The notes: generated from the letters alone by a model not told the origin. A DNA stretch of 60,820 nucleotides from Pseudomonadota bacterium (GCA_021795795.1 JAJYPA010000007.1:1-60820); one strand, 5' to 3'; counted from the first letter of the stretch, positions 26,795 to 36,171 are shown. Program-made: numbers and translations.

Positions 26795-29554
26795 TCAGTC
26801 CTCAATAGACGCCTTGGCTGGGGTTGTCGCCGCTTCAGCGGATGGCGGGTTCTGGGCAATCAAGGCCTTGAGTTCCGGCAGGCAGGAACCGCAGTTGGTG
26901 CCCGCTTGGGTACACGCGCCCAAGGCTTTGGCATCGGTGATGCCGTGTTCTTGAATCGCGGCGATCAATGGGTTGCGCCCCAGGCTGAAGCACGCACAAA
27001 TGATCGGCCCGACATCGGCCTGCGCACCGGCGGGTTTGCCAGCCATTAAATCGGCCCGTTGTGCAGCATTGAGCGAGGGTTCCGCAAACAGGCCGAGCAA
27101 CCAGTGGGTATCGACCGCACGGCTATCACGGGTGATGTGCAGCACCCAATCGAGCCGCCCTTGCGTGATCTGCGCGATGCGATAACGCCCGGTGGCCGAA
27201 TCGGCAAATTCAATCCATTCGCGGTCGATTTCTGCGGCGGTTTCAAGGGCGAATTTTTGTTGATTAAGCGTGGTTTTTGCCCAGTCCATCCAGTCGTGGG
27301 GTGAGGCCACTCCGGCCAACTCGATGCGCATTGCAGCGGTTGCTGTGATCTTGACGGCGTAGTCACCAGGCAGTTCTTGGAGCTCGGGTACGGGCAGGCC
27401 CTCACGAATCAAGGCGAAGCCAAACCATTCTGCGGGATAGTGCTCGACCCGGACGGATTGGGTTTTAAATTCCGGCTGCCCGGAGACTGGATCAATTATT
27501 GGTGCGATCAGTGCGTTGACCAGACCGTTTCGGCTAAACGCATCACTCCAATGCATGGGCACGAACACACTGCCTTGGCGTTGATGCTCGTCCAGCACCA
27601 CCCGGGTCAACAATTGCCCGAGTGTATTGCCAACCCGCGCGATTTGATGCCCCCGCAGTTTGAAGCGCGCCGCGTCCATCGGGTGAATCGTGAGGGTTGG
27701 CTCGCCGACATGGTTGAGCAGCTTGGGCACGGCACCGGTCCGACTCATGCCATGCCATTGATCGCGCAGACGACCGGTGTTCAAACGCAGGGGATACAGC
27801 GGCGTCAGTGCCGATGGTGCTCCTTGTGCCGTGATGGGCAGCATTCGGGCGCGTCGGTTTTCCGTAAAAAAACGGCCATCGCTGAACGGTTCAACTGGTG
27901 GCCGGTCGGCTGGTTGTGGCCAGCGGGTCGGGGGCAGCTCGTTATATTGCTCATCGGTGAGTTGGTTAAAGGCACCGAGATCCAGATCACGGCTGCCGTT
28001 GTTTTCAAACGCCGTGAGCGCGGCATATTCGCGGAAAATCGCCGCGGCATCGGCGAAATCGAAGGCGGTGCCAAAACCGAGTCGTTGTGCCACGGCGCAT
28101 AACGCCTGCCAGTCATGGCGGGATTCGCCGACTGGCGGATACAGCGGACGCTGCCGAGAAATTCGACGCTCGGAGTTGGTCACCGTGCCATCACGCTCAC
28201 CCCAAGTGGTGGCGGGCAACAAGATGTCGGCGTACTGAGCGGTATCGGTATCGGCCACGCATTCAGACAGCACAACCAACGGGCAGTGTTCAAGCGCCGT
28301 GCGCACGGCATGGCTATCGGGCAGGCTGAACACGGGATTGGTCGCGATAATCCACAGCGCTTTGATTTGGCCTTTTCCTGCGGCGGCGAATAAATCCACG
28401 GCCTTCAAACCGGGTTTTTGCGCGACATTTTGGCTGCCCCAAAACCGGCTGACGCGGTCGATCGCCTCTGGCGTAAACCCCTGATGTGCCGCGAGCATAT
28501 TGGCCAACCCGCCGACTTCACGTCCACCCATCGCATTGGGTTGTCCGGTGATGGAAAACGGCCCCATCGCCGGTTTGCCAACGCGCCCTGTGGCTAGATG
28601 GCAGTTGATCAGGGCATTGCCCTTATCCGAGCCGCTGGCCGACTGGTTCAAGCCCTGAGACCAGAGCGACACCGTACGTTCATGAGCGATAAACCAGGCG
28701 AAGAACTGCTCCAATTTCGCCTGCGAGAGTCCACAGCGTTGTGCCAGAATCTCTAGATCTGCGGCGTCGGCGCGGGCGGCGGCCAGGCTGGCATCAAAGC
28801 CATCGACCGACGCTGCGATAAACTCATGATCGATTTTACCGGCTTCGGCCAGCGCAACCAGCAGGCCGTTAAACAGCAGAGCATCGGCACCGGGCGCAAT
28901 CGGCAGATGCAGGTCGGCAATGTCGCAGGTAGCTGTTTTGCGCGGATCAATCACCACGAATTTCATCTCTGGACGGCGTTCTTTCGCCGCCACCAAGCGT
29001 TGGAAAGTCACCGGGTGGGCGTAGGCGGTATTCGAGCCCACCAGTACAACTAAATCGGCGTTTTCCAAGTCTTCGTAGGACACCGGTACGGTGTCGCTGC
29101 CGAAGGCGCGGTTGTAAGCTGCCACGGCCGAGGACATACACAGACGCGAGTTGGTATCGATATTCGCGCTGCCGATAAAGCCTTTCATCAACTTGTTGGC
29201 AACATAATAATCTTCAGTCAGGATCTGCCCGGAGACATAAATCCCGACCGAATCCGGGCCGAATTCGTCAATGGCTGCTCGAAATCCTTCGGCGATCTGA
29301 TCCAGCGCGTGATCCCAGGAAATGCGCTGCAAGCCGCCGTCGGCCGTACGCTGCAGAGGTGTCATTAGGCGATTGGGCAAGTTGATGGTTTCCGCCAACG
29401 CGGCACCTTTGGAGCAAAGCCGCCCAAAGTTGGCAGGATGATCGCTATCGCCACGCACCGACCATGCGCCTGCCGTATTTTGTTCGGCCAGCACGCCGCA
29501 GCCCACGCCGCAGTAGGGACAAGTGGTTTTGATGGTGACTGAAGGGGGTTTCAT
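26795..29554 (-). CDS. nasA: assimilatory nitrate reductase catalytic subunit NasA
   Basis: A cytoplasmic molybdenum bis-MGD enzyme that reduces nitrate to nitrite. About 919 aa: N-terminal [4Fe-4S] site C12, C15, C19 in TCPYCGVGC plus RLCSKGA; the molybdopterin domains; a dinucleotide-binding segment near residue 600; and an extra C-terminal BFD-like [2Fe-2S] domain (IICACFSLGRNPL ... CTQAGTNCGSCLPELKAL), as in Klebsiella NasA. ATG 29554 lies 4 bp after the nirD stop. No NasC/NasB-type NADH reductase subunit is present in this cluster, so the electron donor is unknown, perhaps ferredoxin or an unlinked reductase. Confidence 0.94.
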   Translation of the reverse strand: MKPPSVTIKTTCPYCGVGCGVLAEQNTAGAWSVRGDSDHPANFGRLCSKGAALAETINLPNRLMTPLQRTADGGLQRISWDHALDQIAEGFRAAIDEFGPDSVGIYVSGQILTEDYYVANKLMKGFIGSANIDTNSRLCMSSAVAAYNRAFGSDTVPVSYEDLENADLVVLVGSNTAYAHPVTFQRLVAAKERRPEMKFVVIDPRKTATCDIADLHLPIAPGADALLFNGLLVALAEAGKIDHEFIAASVDGFDASLAAARADAADLEILAQRCGLSQAKLEQFFAWFIAHERTVSLWSQGLNQSASGSDKGNALINCHLATGRVGKPAMGPFSITGQPNAMGGREVGGLANMLAAHQGFTPEAIDRVSRFWGSQNVAQKPGLKAVDLFAAAGKGQIKALWIIATNPVFSLPDSHAVRTALEHCPLVVLSECVADTDTAQYADILLPATTWGERDGTVTNSERRISRQRPLYPPVGESRHDWQALCAVAQRLGFGTAFDFADAAAIFREYAALTAFENNGSRDLDLGAFNQLTDEQYNELPPTRWPQPADRPPVEPFSDGRFFTENRRARMLPITAQGAPSALTPLYPLRLNTGRLRDQWHGMSRTGAVPKLLNHVGEPTLTIHPMDAARFKLRGHQIARVGNTLGQLLTRVVLDEHQRQGSVFVPMHWSDAFSRNGLVNALIAPIIDPVSGQPEFKTQSVRVEHYPAEWFGFALIREGLPVPELQELPGDYAVKITATAAMRIELAGVASPHDWMDWAKTTLNQQKFALETAAEIDREWIEFADSATGRYRIAQITQGRLDWVLHITRDSRAVDTHWLLGLFAEPSLNAAQRADLMAGKPAGAQADVGPIICACFSLGRNPLIAAIQEHGITDAKALGACTQAGTNCGSCLPELKALIAQNPPSAEAATTPAKASIED

Positions 29555-29558
29555 TGAT

Positions 29559-29906
29559 TCAGGCCGTCGCCGCGCGCGCCATTGCATCGAGGTGCTGCAC
29601 CTCGATTTCGATCACGCCGTCGGTCACCCGCACCGGATAGCTGGGTGTGCAACCTTCATCCGGCGCCATGGCCGTACCTTTATCCAGTTCAATCACCCAG
29701 CCGTGCAACGGGCAGCTGACTTTGTGATCATGCACGATGCCTTGTGACAGTGGTCCTCGCTTGTGCGGGCAATGATCCTCCAGCGCGAACACTTCGTCGC
29801 TTTGTGTACGGAAAATCGCGACGGGTGTGCCATACAAACGCACGACTTTTGCGCCAAGACGGGGAATGTCGACCAATGGGCCAACGGTGAACCAGGTACT
29901 TTTCAT
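29559..29906 (-). CDS. nirD: nitrite reductase small subunit NirD (Rieske type)
   Basis: The small partner of NirB, 115 aa with a Rieske fold. Unlike E. coli NirD, which lacks cluster ligands, this one keeps both: C46-P-H48 and C65-P-L-H68, so a [2Fe-2S] centre is expected. ATG 29906 follows GAGG by 9 bases; an upstream GTG in frame is less likely. It is 26 bp after nirB and 4 bp before nasA. Confidence 0.92.
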   Translation of the reverse strand: MKSTWFTVGPLVDIPRLGAKVVRLYGTPVAIFRTQSDEVFALEDHCPHKRGPLSQGIVHDHKVSCPLHGWVIELDKGTAMAPDEGCTPSYPVRVTDGVIEIEVQHLDAMARAATA

Positions 29907-29932
29907 GTTGTCTGTCCTCACGCTTTTTCTCC

Positions 29933-32371
29933 TCAGGCCAAAACCAGTGGCTCGGCAAATTCGTGGGCGTCTTTGCCTTCGGCGCGCTCAACCCAAGGGT
30001 CAAATTGCGAAAACTGCTGCGAAAAAATAAACCGTTCGGCCAGTTCTTTGCGTCCGGCCGGATCTTCGATCAATCGGCGCTGGATGTAGGGCAGCCCGAC
30101 GCGCTCAATCCACGGCGCAGTGCGATCGAGGTAATGCGCTTCTTCGCGGTACATCTGGATGAAGGCTTGGGTGTATTCGACCACTTCATCTTCGGTTGAT
30201 ACCTTGCAGAGAAAATCAGTCACGCGCACCTTGATGCCCGCATTGCCGCCGACATGCAGCTCGAAACCTGAATCCACACAGACCACACCGAGGTCTTTCA
30301 CCGTGGCTTCGGCGCAATTGCGGGGGCAGCCGGAGACGGCAATCTTGAATTTATGTGGCATCCAGGAACCCCAGGTGAGTTTTTCCAGGCGGATGCCCAG
30401 CGCGGTGGAATCCTGCGTGCCAAACCGGCACCATTCCTTGCCGACACAGGTTTTGACCGTCCGAAGCGCCTTGCCATAACCATGACCGGAAACAAAACCG
30501 GCGGCACTCAAGTCGCGCCAGACATGGGGCAGTTGCTCTTTTTTCACGCCCAACAAATCCAACCGTTGCCCGCCGGTGAATTTCACCGTTGGGATCGCGT
30601 AGCGCTCGGCCACTTCGGCAATGGCTTTGAGTTCAGACGGTGAGGTCACGCCACCCCAGATACGAGGAATTACCGAATAGGTGCCGTCTTTTTGGATGTT
30701 GGCGTGGACCCGTTCGTTGATGAAGCGCGATTGCGCATCATCCTGATAGCTGTCCGGCCAGGCGCACAGCAGGTAGTAATTCAGCGCCGGTCGGCACTTG
30801 GCGCAGCCGTCTTCGGTTTTCCAGGAAAATTGGTCGAATACCGCGCGAATGGTCTTGAGTTCGTGGCGGATGATGCCTACGCGAACTTCGTCGTGCGTGG
30901 CGTCGGTGCAACCGCACAGGGGTTTGACCGAGGGCGCGGCGGAGTAATCGCCACCCAGGGTCGAGGCCAATAAATCTTCGACCAAGCCCGTGCAGGAACC
31001 ACAGGATGCCGACGCCTTGGTGTGGGCGCGTACTTCATCGAGCGTGAACAGCTTTTGCTCCTTGATGGCTTTGACGATATCGCCTTTGCACACGCCGTTA
31101 CAGCCGCAAATTTCGGCAGCATCGGGCAAGTTGGCAACACGCGCTTTCGCGCCATGACCCGAATCACCCACATGTGCTTGGCCGAACAACAGGTGATCGC
31201 GCAACGCGGTCACATCGGTTTTATCGCGCATGAGTTGGAAGTACCAGGCGCCGTCCATGGTGTCGCCGACCATCACAGCACCCTCAACCATGTTATTGTT
31301 GAGAATAAGTTTTTTGTACACCCCTCGGGCCGCATCGGCCAACACCATTTCTTCGTGATGCGGCTTGGCTTGAATTTCCCCGGCGGAAAACACGTCCACG
31401 CCGGTGACCTTGAGTTTGGTCGAGGTCATTGAGCCGGTGTACTTGGCAATGCCGTATTCGGCCAGATGATTCGCGCAGACCTTGGCCTGCTCGAATAGGG
31501 GCGCGACCAAGCCGTAGGTACTCTTGCGGTGCTGTACGCATTCGCCGACTGCGTAGATCTTCGGATCGTAGGTTTGCAGCGTGTCGTCAACGACGATCCC
31601 ATTTTCACAATAAATGCGGCTGTTGAGCGCCACATCGATATTCGGGCGAATCCCGGCGGCCATGACCACGAGATCAGCGGGCAGTTCGGTGCCGTCTTTG
31701 AGCCGGACGGATTCGACCCGATCCGTGCCGTGTAGCGAGGCGGTATGCGCATTCAGGCGAATGCTGATACCGCGGTCTTCCAGGGTTTTTTCCAGAATAC
31801 GACCGGCGGCGCCATCGAGCTGGCGATCCATCACATTGCCGTTGCGGTGCAGCACGGTAACAATCATGCCGTGGGAAACCAGCCCCGCGGCGGCTTCCAA
31901 GCCGAGCAGACCGCCGCCAATCACCACAGCATGACCACCATCGCGGCACACAGCCAGCATGGCGTCTACATCGGCAATGCTGCGGAAACCCACCACGCCC
32001 GGCAGATCAGCACCGGGTAAGGGCGGGATAAATGCACGCGAGCCGGTGGATATCAATACGCGATCGTAGGGAAATGCCCGTCCATCCTGAGTGATGACCT
32101 CTCGCTTCGTTCGCTCGATTCGTTCCACCCTCACGCCCTTGTATAGGGTGATGCCGTTCTCGGCATACCAGTTCTCGTCGTTGAGAATAATGTCCGGGAT
32201 GGTCTGCTCCTTGGCCAGCACCGGCGAGAGCATGATACGGTTGTAATTGGGGTAGGGCTCGTCACCGAATACCGTGATGTCGTACAGGTCGGGTTTGAGT
32301 TTCAGTAACTCTTCGACGGTACGCATTCCGGCCATGCCGTTTCCAATCACAATCAGGCGAGGGCGAATCAT
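29933..32371 (-). CDS. nirB: assimilatory nitrite reductase large subunit NirB
   Basis: Reduces nitrite to ammonium with NAD(P)H in the cytosol. About 812 aa in order: FAD/NAD(P)-binding domains (RLIVIGNGMAGMRTVEELL; GGLLGLEAAAGLVSHG near 150), BFD-like [2Fe-2S] domain (CGCNGVCKGDIVKAI; CGSCTGLVEDLL), then siroheme/[4Fe-4S] sulfite-reductase-type repeats with CVGKEWCRFG and CPRNCAEATVKDLG supplying the four cluster cysteines. ATG 32371 is used because GGAG lies 9 bases upstream within the alternative TTG-started frame. First gene of the operon, preceded by a sigma-54 promoter and an attenuator leader. Confidence 0.95.
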   Translation of the reverse strand: MIRPRLIVIGNGMAGMRTVEELLKLKPDLYDITVFGDEPYPNYNRIMLSPVLAKEQTIPDIILNDENWYAENGITLYKGVRVERIERTKREVITQDGRAFPYDRVLISTGSRAFIPPLPGADLPGVVGFRSIADVDAMLAVCRDGGHAVVIGGGLLGLEAAAGLVSHGMIVTVLHRNGNVMDRQLDGAAGRILEKTLEDRGISIRLNAHTASLHGTDRVESVRLKDGTELPADLVVMAAGIRPNIDVALNSRIYCENGIVVDDTLQTYDPKIYAVGECVQHRKSTYGLVAPLFEQAKVCANHLAEYGIAKYTGSMTSTKLKVTGVDVFSAGEIQAKPHHEEMVLADAARGVYKKLILNNNMVEGAVMVGDTMDGAWYFQLMRDKTDVTALRDHLLFGQAHVGDSGHGAKARVANLPDAAEICGCNGVCKGDIVKAIKEQKLFTLDEVRAHTKASASCGSCTGLVEDLLASTLGGDYSAAPSVKPLCGCTDATHDEVRVGIIRHELKTIRAVFDQFSWKTEDGCAKCRPALNYYLLCAWPDSYQDDAQSRFINERVHANIQKDGTYSVIPRIWGGVTSPSELKAIAEVAERYAIPTVKFTGGQRLDLLGVKKEQLPHVWRDLSAAGFVSGHGYGKALRTVKTCVGKEWCRFGTQDSTALGIRLEKLTWGSWMPHKFKIAVSGCPRNCAEATVKDLGVVCVDSGFELHVGGNAGIKVRVTDFLCKVSTEDEVVEYTQAFIQMYREEAHYLDRTAPWIERVGLPYIQRRLIEDPAGRKELAERFIFSQQFSQFDPWVERAEGKDAHEFAEPLVLA

Positions 32372-32388
32372 TTTTTTCTGCTCCAATT

Positions 32389-32453
32389 AAAAAGGCATCT
32401 TTCTCGCCGCAAACGAATTGAACCGTTCTGGGCAGGAAAGACGCCTTTGTCTT
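32389..32453 (-). promoter_or_regulatory. nirB leader: hexaloop hairpin overlapping an intrinsic terminator (ANTAR-type attenuator)
   Basis: In the minus-strand leader, AAGAC (32453-32449), loop AAAGGC (32448-32443) and GTCTT (32442-32438) form a 5-bp hairpin with a six-base loop having A at position 1 and G at 4, the signature of RNA bound by ANTAR antiterminators. The same bases AAAGGCGTCTTTC (32448-32436) also pair with GAAAGATGCCTTT (32403-32391; 13 bp with one G-U), followed by five T, forming a terminator. The two folds exclude each other. A first, upstream hexaloop hairpin is weak (GTC-ATAAAC-GAC, 32478-32467). Confidence 0.7.
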
Positions 32454-32493
32454 AATTAAATTGTCTGTCGTTTATGACTTTGTCTGTTAAATA

Positions 32494-32509
32494 AGCAAGC
32501 CTTGTGCCA
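32494..32509 (-). promoter_or_regulatory. sigma-54 promoter of nirB-nirD-nasA-cysG
   Basis: TGGCACAAGGCTTGCT on the minus strand is a full match to TGGCAC-N5-TTGCW. The predicted start, about 32483, lies just before the attenuator hairpins, leaving a leader of about 112 nt ahead of nirB. Confidence 0.85.
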
Positions 32510-32560
32510 TTTTATGATTTGTTATTTATCAACAATTTATATAAATCTAGGTAGGTTTTT

Positions 32561-32577
32561 TGCACCAAAAAAAAGCA
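32561..32577. promoter_or_regulatory. imperfect NtrC-like enhancer site (nirB side)
   Basis: TGCACC-N5-AAAGCA has a perfect left half and a degenerate right half of the NtrC consensus TGCACC-N5-GGTGCA. Its centre is about 86 bp upstream of the predicted nirB start, a normal distance for an activator of sigma-54 polymerase. Confidence 0.4.
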
Positions 32578-32692
32578 AACGCGAGAAAAAATGGTTCACG
32601 CGAGGGCAGCCGAGACACGGGCGCGCGGTTCTCATGGGCCGGATTGAACGCAGCTTGAATTGCTTTATGAAAAGGCATTTCGGACGGCCGGT

Positions 32693-32709
32693 TGTGCTTA
32701 GATGGTGCA
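32693..32709. promoter_or_regulatory. imperfect NtrC-like enhancer site (nrtA side)
   Basis: TGTGCT-N5-GGTGCA has a perfect right half and a degenerate left half of the NtrC consensus. Its centre lies about 98 bp upstream of the predicted nrtA start. With the site at 32561-32577 it makes a roughly symmetric control region. Confidence 0.4.
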
Positions 32710-32772
32710 ATTACCACCACGTGAAAGAGGGCCAACTGCGATAACTATTTGAAATTTTAAGTTTAAATATTA

Positions 32773-32788
32773 TGGCACACCCCTTGCT
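32773..32788 (+). promoter_or_regulatory. sigma-54 promoter of nrtABC-nasR
   Basis: TGGCACACCCCTTGCT is a full match to TGGCAC-N5-TTGCW. The predicted start near 32799 puts the first leader hairpin at about +10. It faces away from the nirB promoter, 263 bp apart. Confidence 0.87.
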
Positions 32789-32807
32789 TATAAATAATCA
32801 CAAGCCC

Positions 32808-32880
32808 GGTAGCGAAGAAGTTACCAAGGCGCAAGAGCAACGGCGCTCGCAGAATCGGATTTCTGTGAGCGTTTTTTTTT
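32808..32880 (+). promoter_or_regulatory. nrtA leader: two hexaloop hairpins and terminator (ANTAR-type attenuator)
   Basis: Hairpin 1: GGTAGC (32808-32813), loop GAAGAA, GTTACC (32820-32825), with G at loop position 4 but not A at 1. Hairpin 2: GAGC (32835-32838), loop AACGGC with A1 and G4, GCTC (32845-32848), extended by two pairs past an AA bulge. Its 3' side is also the 5' arm of a terminator: CGCTCGCAGAA (32844-32854) with TTCTGTGAGCG (32861-32871; 11 bp, one G-U) and then nine T. Hairpin 2 and the terminator exclude each other, the known logic of nasF-type leaders read by NasR. Confidence 0.8.
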
Positions 32881-32912
32881 GTCCATCGGTAACCATTTAT
32901 GAGGACTATACG

Positions 32913-34373
32913 ATGAACTTAGATCGATTGAATGACGCACACGACGTTTCCCCCACAGCAGACCGCCCGCACACGGGACGACGACGATTTATGGCCTCTG
33001 CCGTGGCCTTGGCCGTTGGTGCCGTTCTCGGCCGCAGCGCATTTTCTCAGGCACTGGCGGCGGATGCAGTCGGGCCGGCAGAAAAACCGCAGTTGACACT
33101 AGGTTTCATCAAATTGACCGACATGGCACCTTTGGCTATTGCCTATGAAAAAGGGTTTTTCCAGGATGAGGGCCTGTTTGTTTCACTTCAGGCTCAGGCT
33201 AACTGGAAGGTGTTGCTCGATGGTGTGATTGGCGGCACCCTTGATGGGTCACACATGTTGGCGGGGCAGCCGCTTGCCGCGACGATCGGATTTGGTTCCA
33301 AGGCGCACCTGGTCACGCCGTTTTCCATGGATTTGAATGGCAATGCCATCACGGTTTCGAATTCCGTCTGGCAGCAGATGCTGCCGAATTTGCCCAAGAT
33401 GACCGATGGCAAGCCGGTTCATCCGATCAGCGCGTCGTACCTCAAACCCATCGTTGAGGATTATCAAAAAGAGGGCAAGCCCTTCAAAATGGGCATGGTG
33501 TTCCCTGTTTCCACGCACAACTACTACTTGCGTTACTGGCTAGCGGCGGGCGGGCTTAACCCAGGATTCTATGATCCGGCGCATGGGGATACCAATGGGC
33601 AGATCGATGCGGATGTGCTGTTGTCCGTCACGCCGCCACCGCAAATGCCATCTACCCTGCAAGCCGGCACCATCGATGGTTACTGCGTAGGCGAGCCGTG
33701 GAACGAACAGGCCATTATGAAGGGCATCGGTGTGCCAATCGTCACCGATCTGGAAATCTGGAAAAATAATCCGGAAAAAGTGTTTGGTTTGACGGATGAA
33801 TTCACTAAAAAATATCCGAACACCACCATTCGTCTGGTTAAGGCGCTGATTCGCGCCGGGCACTGGCTGGATGAAAACAACAATGCGAATCGCAAGGAAG
33901 CCGTCAAGATCCTTGCAAAATCCCAGTATGTGGGTGCGGATGAGGCCGTAATCGCCAAGTCCATGACAGGTACCTTTGAGTTTGATAAAGGGGATGTACG
34001 TCCCGTTCCGGATTTCAATGTGTTCTTCCGAGACAACGCGACATACCCGTATTATTCGGATGCCATCTGGTTCTTAACCCAAATGCGGCGCTGGGGGCAG
34101 ATCGGTGAGGAGAAGCCGGATGATTGGTATCTCAACACTGCCAAATCGGTCTACAAGCCGGATATTTACCAAAAAGCCGCGCTGGCGTTGATCGCTGAAG
34201 GCAAATTCAAGCCGTCACAATTCCCAGATTTCGCCACGGAAACCGGGTTCAAGCCCATCACGAACACCTTCATCGACAAGATCACGTATGACGCCCACAA
34301 GCCGAATGACTATCTGACGAAATTCAAAATTGGCCTTAAGGGTAATGAGATGCCCAAGGTCGGTGGCGCATGA
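32913..34373 (+). CDS. nrtA: nitrate ABC transporter substrate-binding protein NrtA
   Basis: The periplasmic nitrate-binding component, 486 aa. A Tat signal ([19 protein letters not shown], about residues 23-41) precedes the mature domain, with family landmarks [55 protein letters not shown] and [17 protein letters not shown] at 32901-32905 fixes the ATG at 32913; an upstream in-frame extension would read through the leader terminator and is rejected. First gene of nrtABC-nasR; its stop overlaps nrtB by ATGA. Confidence 0.94.
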   Translation: MNLDRLNDAHDVSPTADRPHTGRRRFMASAVALAVGAVLGRSAFSQALAADAVGPAEKPQLTLGFIKLTDMAPLAIAYEKGFFQDEGLFVSLQAQANWKVLLDGVIGGTLDGSHMLAGQPLAATIGFGSKAHLVTPFSMDLNGNAITVSNSVWQQMLPNLPKMTDGKPVHPISASYLKPIVEDYQKEGKPFKMGMVFPVSTHNYYLRYWLAAGGLNPGFYDPAHGDTNGQIDADVLLSVTPPPQMPSTLQAGTIDGYCVGEPWNEQAIMKGIGVPIVTDLEIWKNNPEKVFGLTDEFTKKYPNTTIRLVKALIRAGHWLDENNNANRKEAVKILAKSQYVGADEAVIAKSMTGTFEFDKGDVRPVPDFNVFFRDNATYPYYSDAIWFLTQMRRWGQIGEEKPDDWYLNTAKSVYKPDIYQKAALALIAEGKFKPSQFPDFATETGFKPITNTFIDKITYDAHKPNDYLTKFKIGLKGNEMPKVGGA

Positions 34374-35344
34374 GCACTAGGAAAGTAATGGGGAAATTCA
34401 CAATGGACAGCGCATTGTTTCGCAAGCTGGCTAAAGCAATTGGCTTGCCCTTCGTGGGCATTGCCGTATTTCTTGTGCTCTGGGCGTTGGTGGCCGATCA
34501 CATTCACACGGCATTGGGCACCTTCCCTGGGCCGACGGCGGTCGCACAGCAAACAGAGAATCTGTATCAGGATTTCGAGCAGGCCCAGACCAAGAAGGCC
34601 CAGTTCTACCAGATGCAGGAGGAACGCAACGCCAAGCTGCTGGCCGAAAACCCGAACTACAAGGCGGTCATCTACCCATATACCGGGCAACCGACCTTCG
34701 TCAGCCAGATCGGCACGAGTTTGGTGACGGTGCTCTCGGGGTTCATCCTGGCCTCCCTGATTGCGATCCCGTTGGGGATTGCCATTGGGCTGTCCGCCGG
34801 GCTGCATGCGGCGGTGAATCCGATCATCCAGATTTTACGTCCGGTATCGCCACTCGCTTGGTTGCCGCTGGTGACAATCGTGGTCAGTGCGATGTATGTC
34901 AGCAATGACCCAATGTTCTCCAAATCCTATCTGGTGTCGATGATCACGGTGCTGCTCTGTTGCCTGTGGCCGACCATCATCAACACCGCCGTCGGCGTGG
35001 CGGCCATCTCACAAGACCTGACCAATGTGTCGCGCGTGTTGCGCCTGAACTGGTGGACGCATGTACGCAAGATCGTAGTGCCTTCGGCGTTACCGATGAT
35101 GTTCACCGGCCTGCGCCTGTCTTTGAGCATCGCGTGGATGGTGTTGATTGCCGCGGAAATGTTGGCGCAGAACCCCGGGCTGGGCAAGTTCGTCTGGGAT
35201 GAATTCCAGAACGGTTCTTCCGATTCGCTGAGCCGGATCATGGTGGCGGTGATTGTGATCGGCCTGATCGGCTTCATGCTCGATCGCACCATGTTGCTGC
35301 TGCAACGCTGGATTTCCTGGGATAAGAAATCGGTTTTACGCTGA
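34370..35344 (+). CDS. nrtB: nitrate ABC transporter permease NrtB
   Basis: The membrane permease, 324 aa, with a TM near residues 20-45, a charged periplasm-facing stretch of about 60 residues, and five more spans. The cytoplasmic EAA-type loop is [38 protein letters not shown]. The long insert between TM1 and TM2 is typical of NrtB/NasE. The ATG overlaps the nrtA stop; a second ATG at 34388 is possible. Confidence 0.93.
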   Translation: MSTRKVMGKFTMDSALFRKLAKAIGLPFVGIAVFLVLWALVADHIHTALGTFPGPTAVAQQTENLYQDFEQAQTKKAQFYQMQEERNAKLLAENPNYKAVIYPYTGQPTFVSQIGTSLVTVLSGFILASLIAIPLGIAIGLSAGLHAAVNPIIQILRPVSPLAWLPLVTIVVSAMYVSNDPMFSKSYLVSMITVLLCCLWPTIINTAVGVAAISQDLTNVSRVLRLNWWTHVRKIVVPSALPMMFTGLRLSLSIAWMVLIAAEMLAQNPGLGKFVWDEFQNGSSDSLSRIMVAVIVIGLIGFMLDRTMLLLQRWISWDKKSVLR

Positions 35345-35373
35345 TTGATCTTTGTTTAAAAAAGGGTTTTGTG

Positions 35374-36171
35374 ATGAATCAAACGGCATACCTAGAAATC
35401 AGTCAGGTTTCGATTGAGTTTCCAACGCCAAAGGGCTCATTTTTGGCACTAAATGAAGTGGATCTGAAAATTGCGCAAGGCGAATTTGTCTCGCTAATCG
35501 GTCACTCCGGCTGCGGCAAATCCACCGTGCTCAATATTGTGGCGGGCCTGTATCAAGCCACACACGGTGGCGTCATACTCGAAGGACGTGAAGTTACCGA
35601 GCCGGGTCCTGAGCGCGCCGTGGTGTTCCAGAACCACTCGCTGCTGCCCTGGCTGACGGCCTATGAAAATGTCGAGTTGGCTGTAAAGCAGGTGTTTAAA
35701 GGCAAGAAATCCAAATCACAAATGCGCGAATGGATTGAGCACAACCTCAAGCTGGTGCACATGGATCACGCCATGCATAAACGGCCGGATGAAATCTCCG
35801 GCGGCATGAAACAGCGGGTCGGCATCGCCCGGGCGCTGGCCATGCAGCCGAAGGTGATGTTGATGGATGAACCGTTCGGTGCGCTGGATGCGCTTACCCG
35901 CGCCCACTTGCAGGATTCCTTGATGGAAATTCAGGCCGATCTGCAAAACACCGTCATCATGATCACGCACGATGTCGACGAGGCGGTATTGCTCTCGGAT
36001 CGCATTGTGATGATGACTAATGGTCCGGCGGCGACCGTGGGCGAAATTCTGACGATCGATTTACCCCGCCCCCGTGACCGGTTAATCTTGGCGGACAACC
36101 CCACCTATAACCATTATCGCCATGAAGTACTCAAGTTTCTGTATGAAAAGCAAAGGAAGGTCGCTCATTGA
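35374..36171 (+). CDS. nrtC: nitrate ABC transporter ATP-binding protein NrtC/NasD
   Basis: The ATPase of the importer, 265 aa. Walker A GHSGCGKST near residues 41-49, Q-loop VVFQNHSLLPWLT, signature ISGGMKQRV, Walker B VMLMDEPFGALDALTR, H-loop MITHDVDEA. It is a single-domain NasD/NrtD-length protein, not the fused NrtC with an extra binding domain. The ATG follows AAGGG. Confidence 0.94.
   Translation: MNQTAYLEISQVSIEFPTPKGSFLALNEVDLKIAQGEFVSLIGHSGCGKSTVLNIVAGLYQATHGGVILEGREVTEPGPERAVVFQNHSLLPWLTAYENVELAVKQVFKGKKSKSQMREWIEHNLKLVHMDHAMHKRPDEISGGMKQRVGIARALAMQPKVMLMDEPFGALDALTRAHLQDSLMEIQADLQNTVIMITHDVDEAVLLSDRIVMMTNGPAATVGEILTIDLPRPRDRLILADNPTYNHYRHEVLKFLYEKQRKVAH

Noticed and set aside
32772..32912. 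N-terminal extension of nrtA to an upstream start
   Set aside because: It would translate the sigma-54 promoter and terminator leader; GAGGA and the Tat signal support the ATG at 32913.
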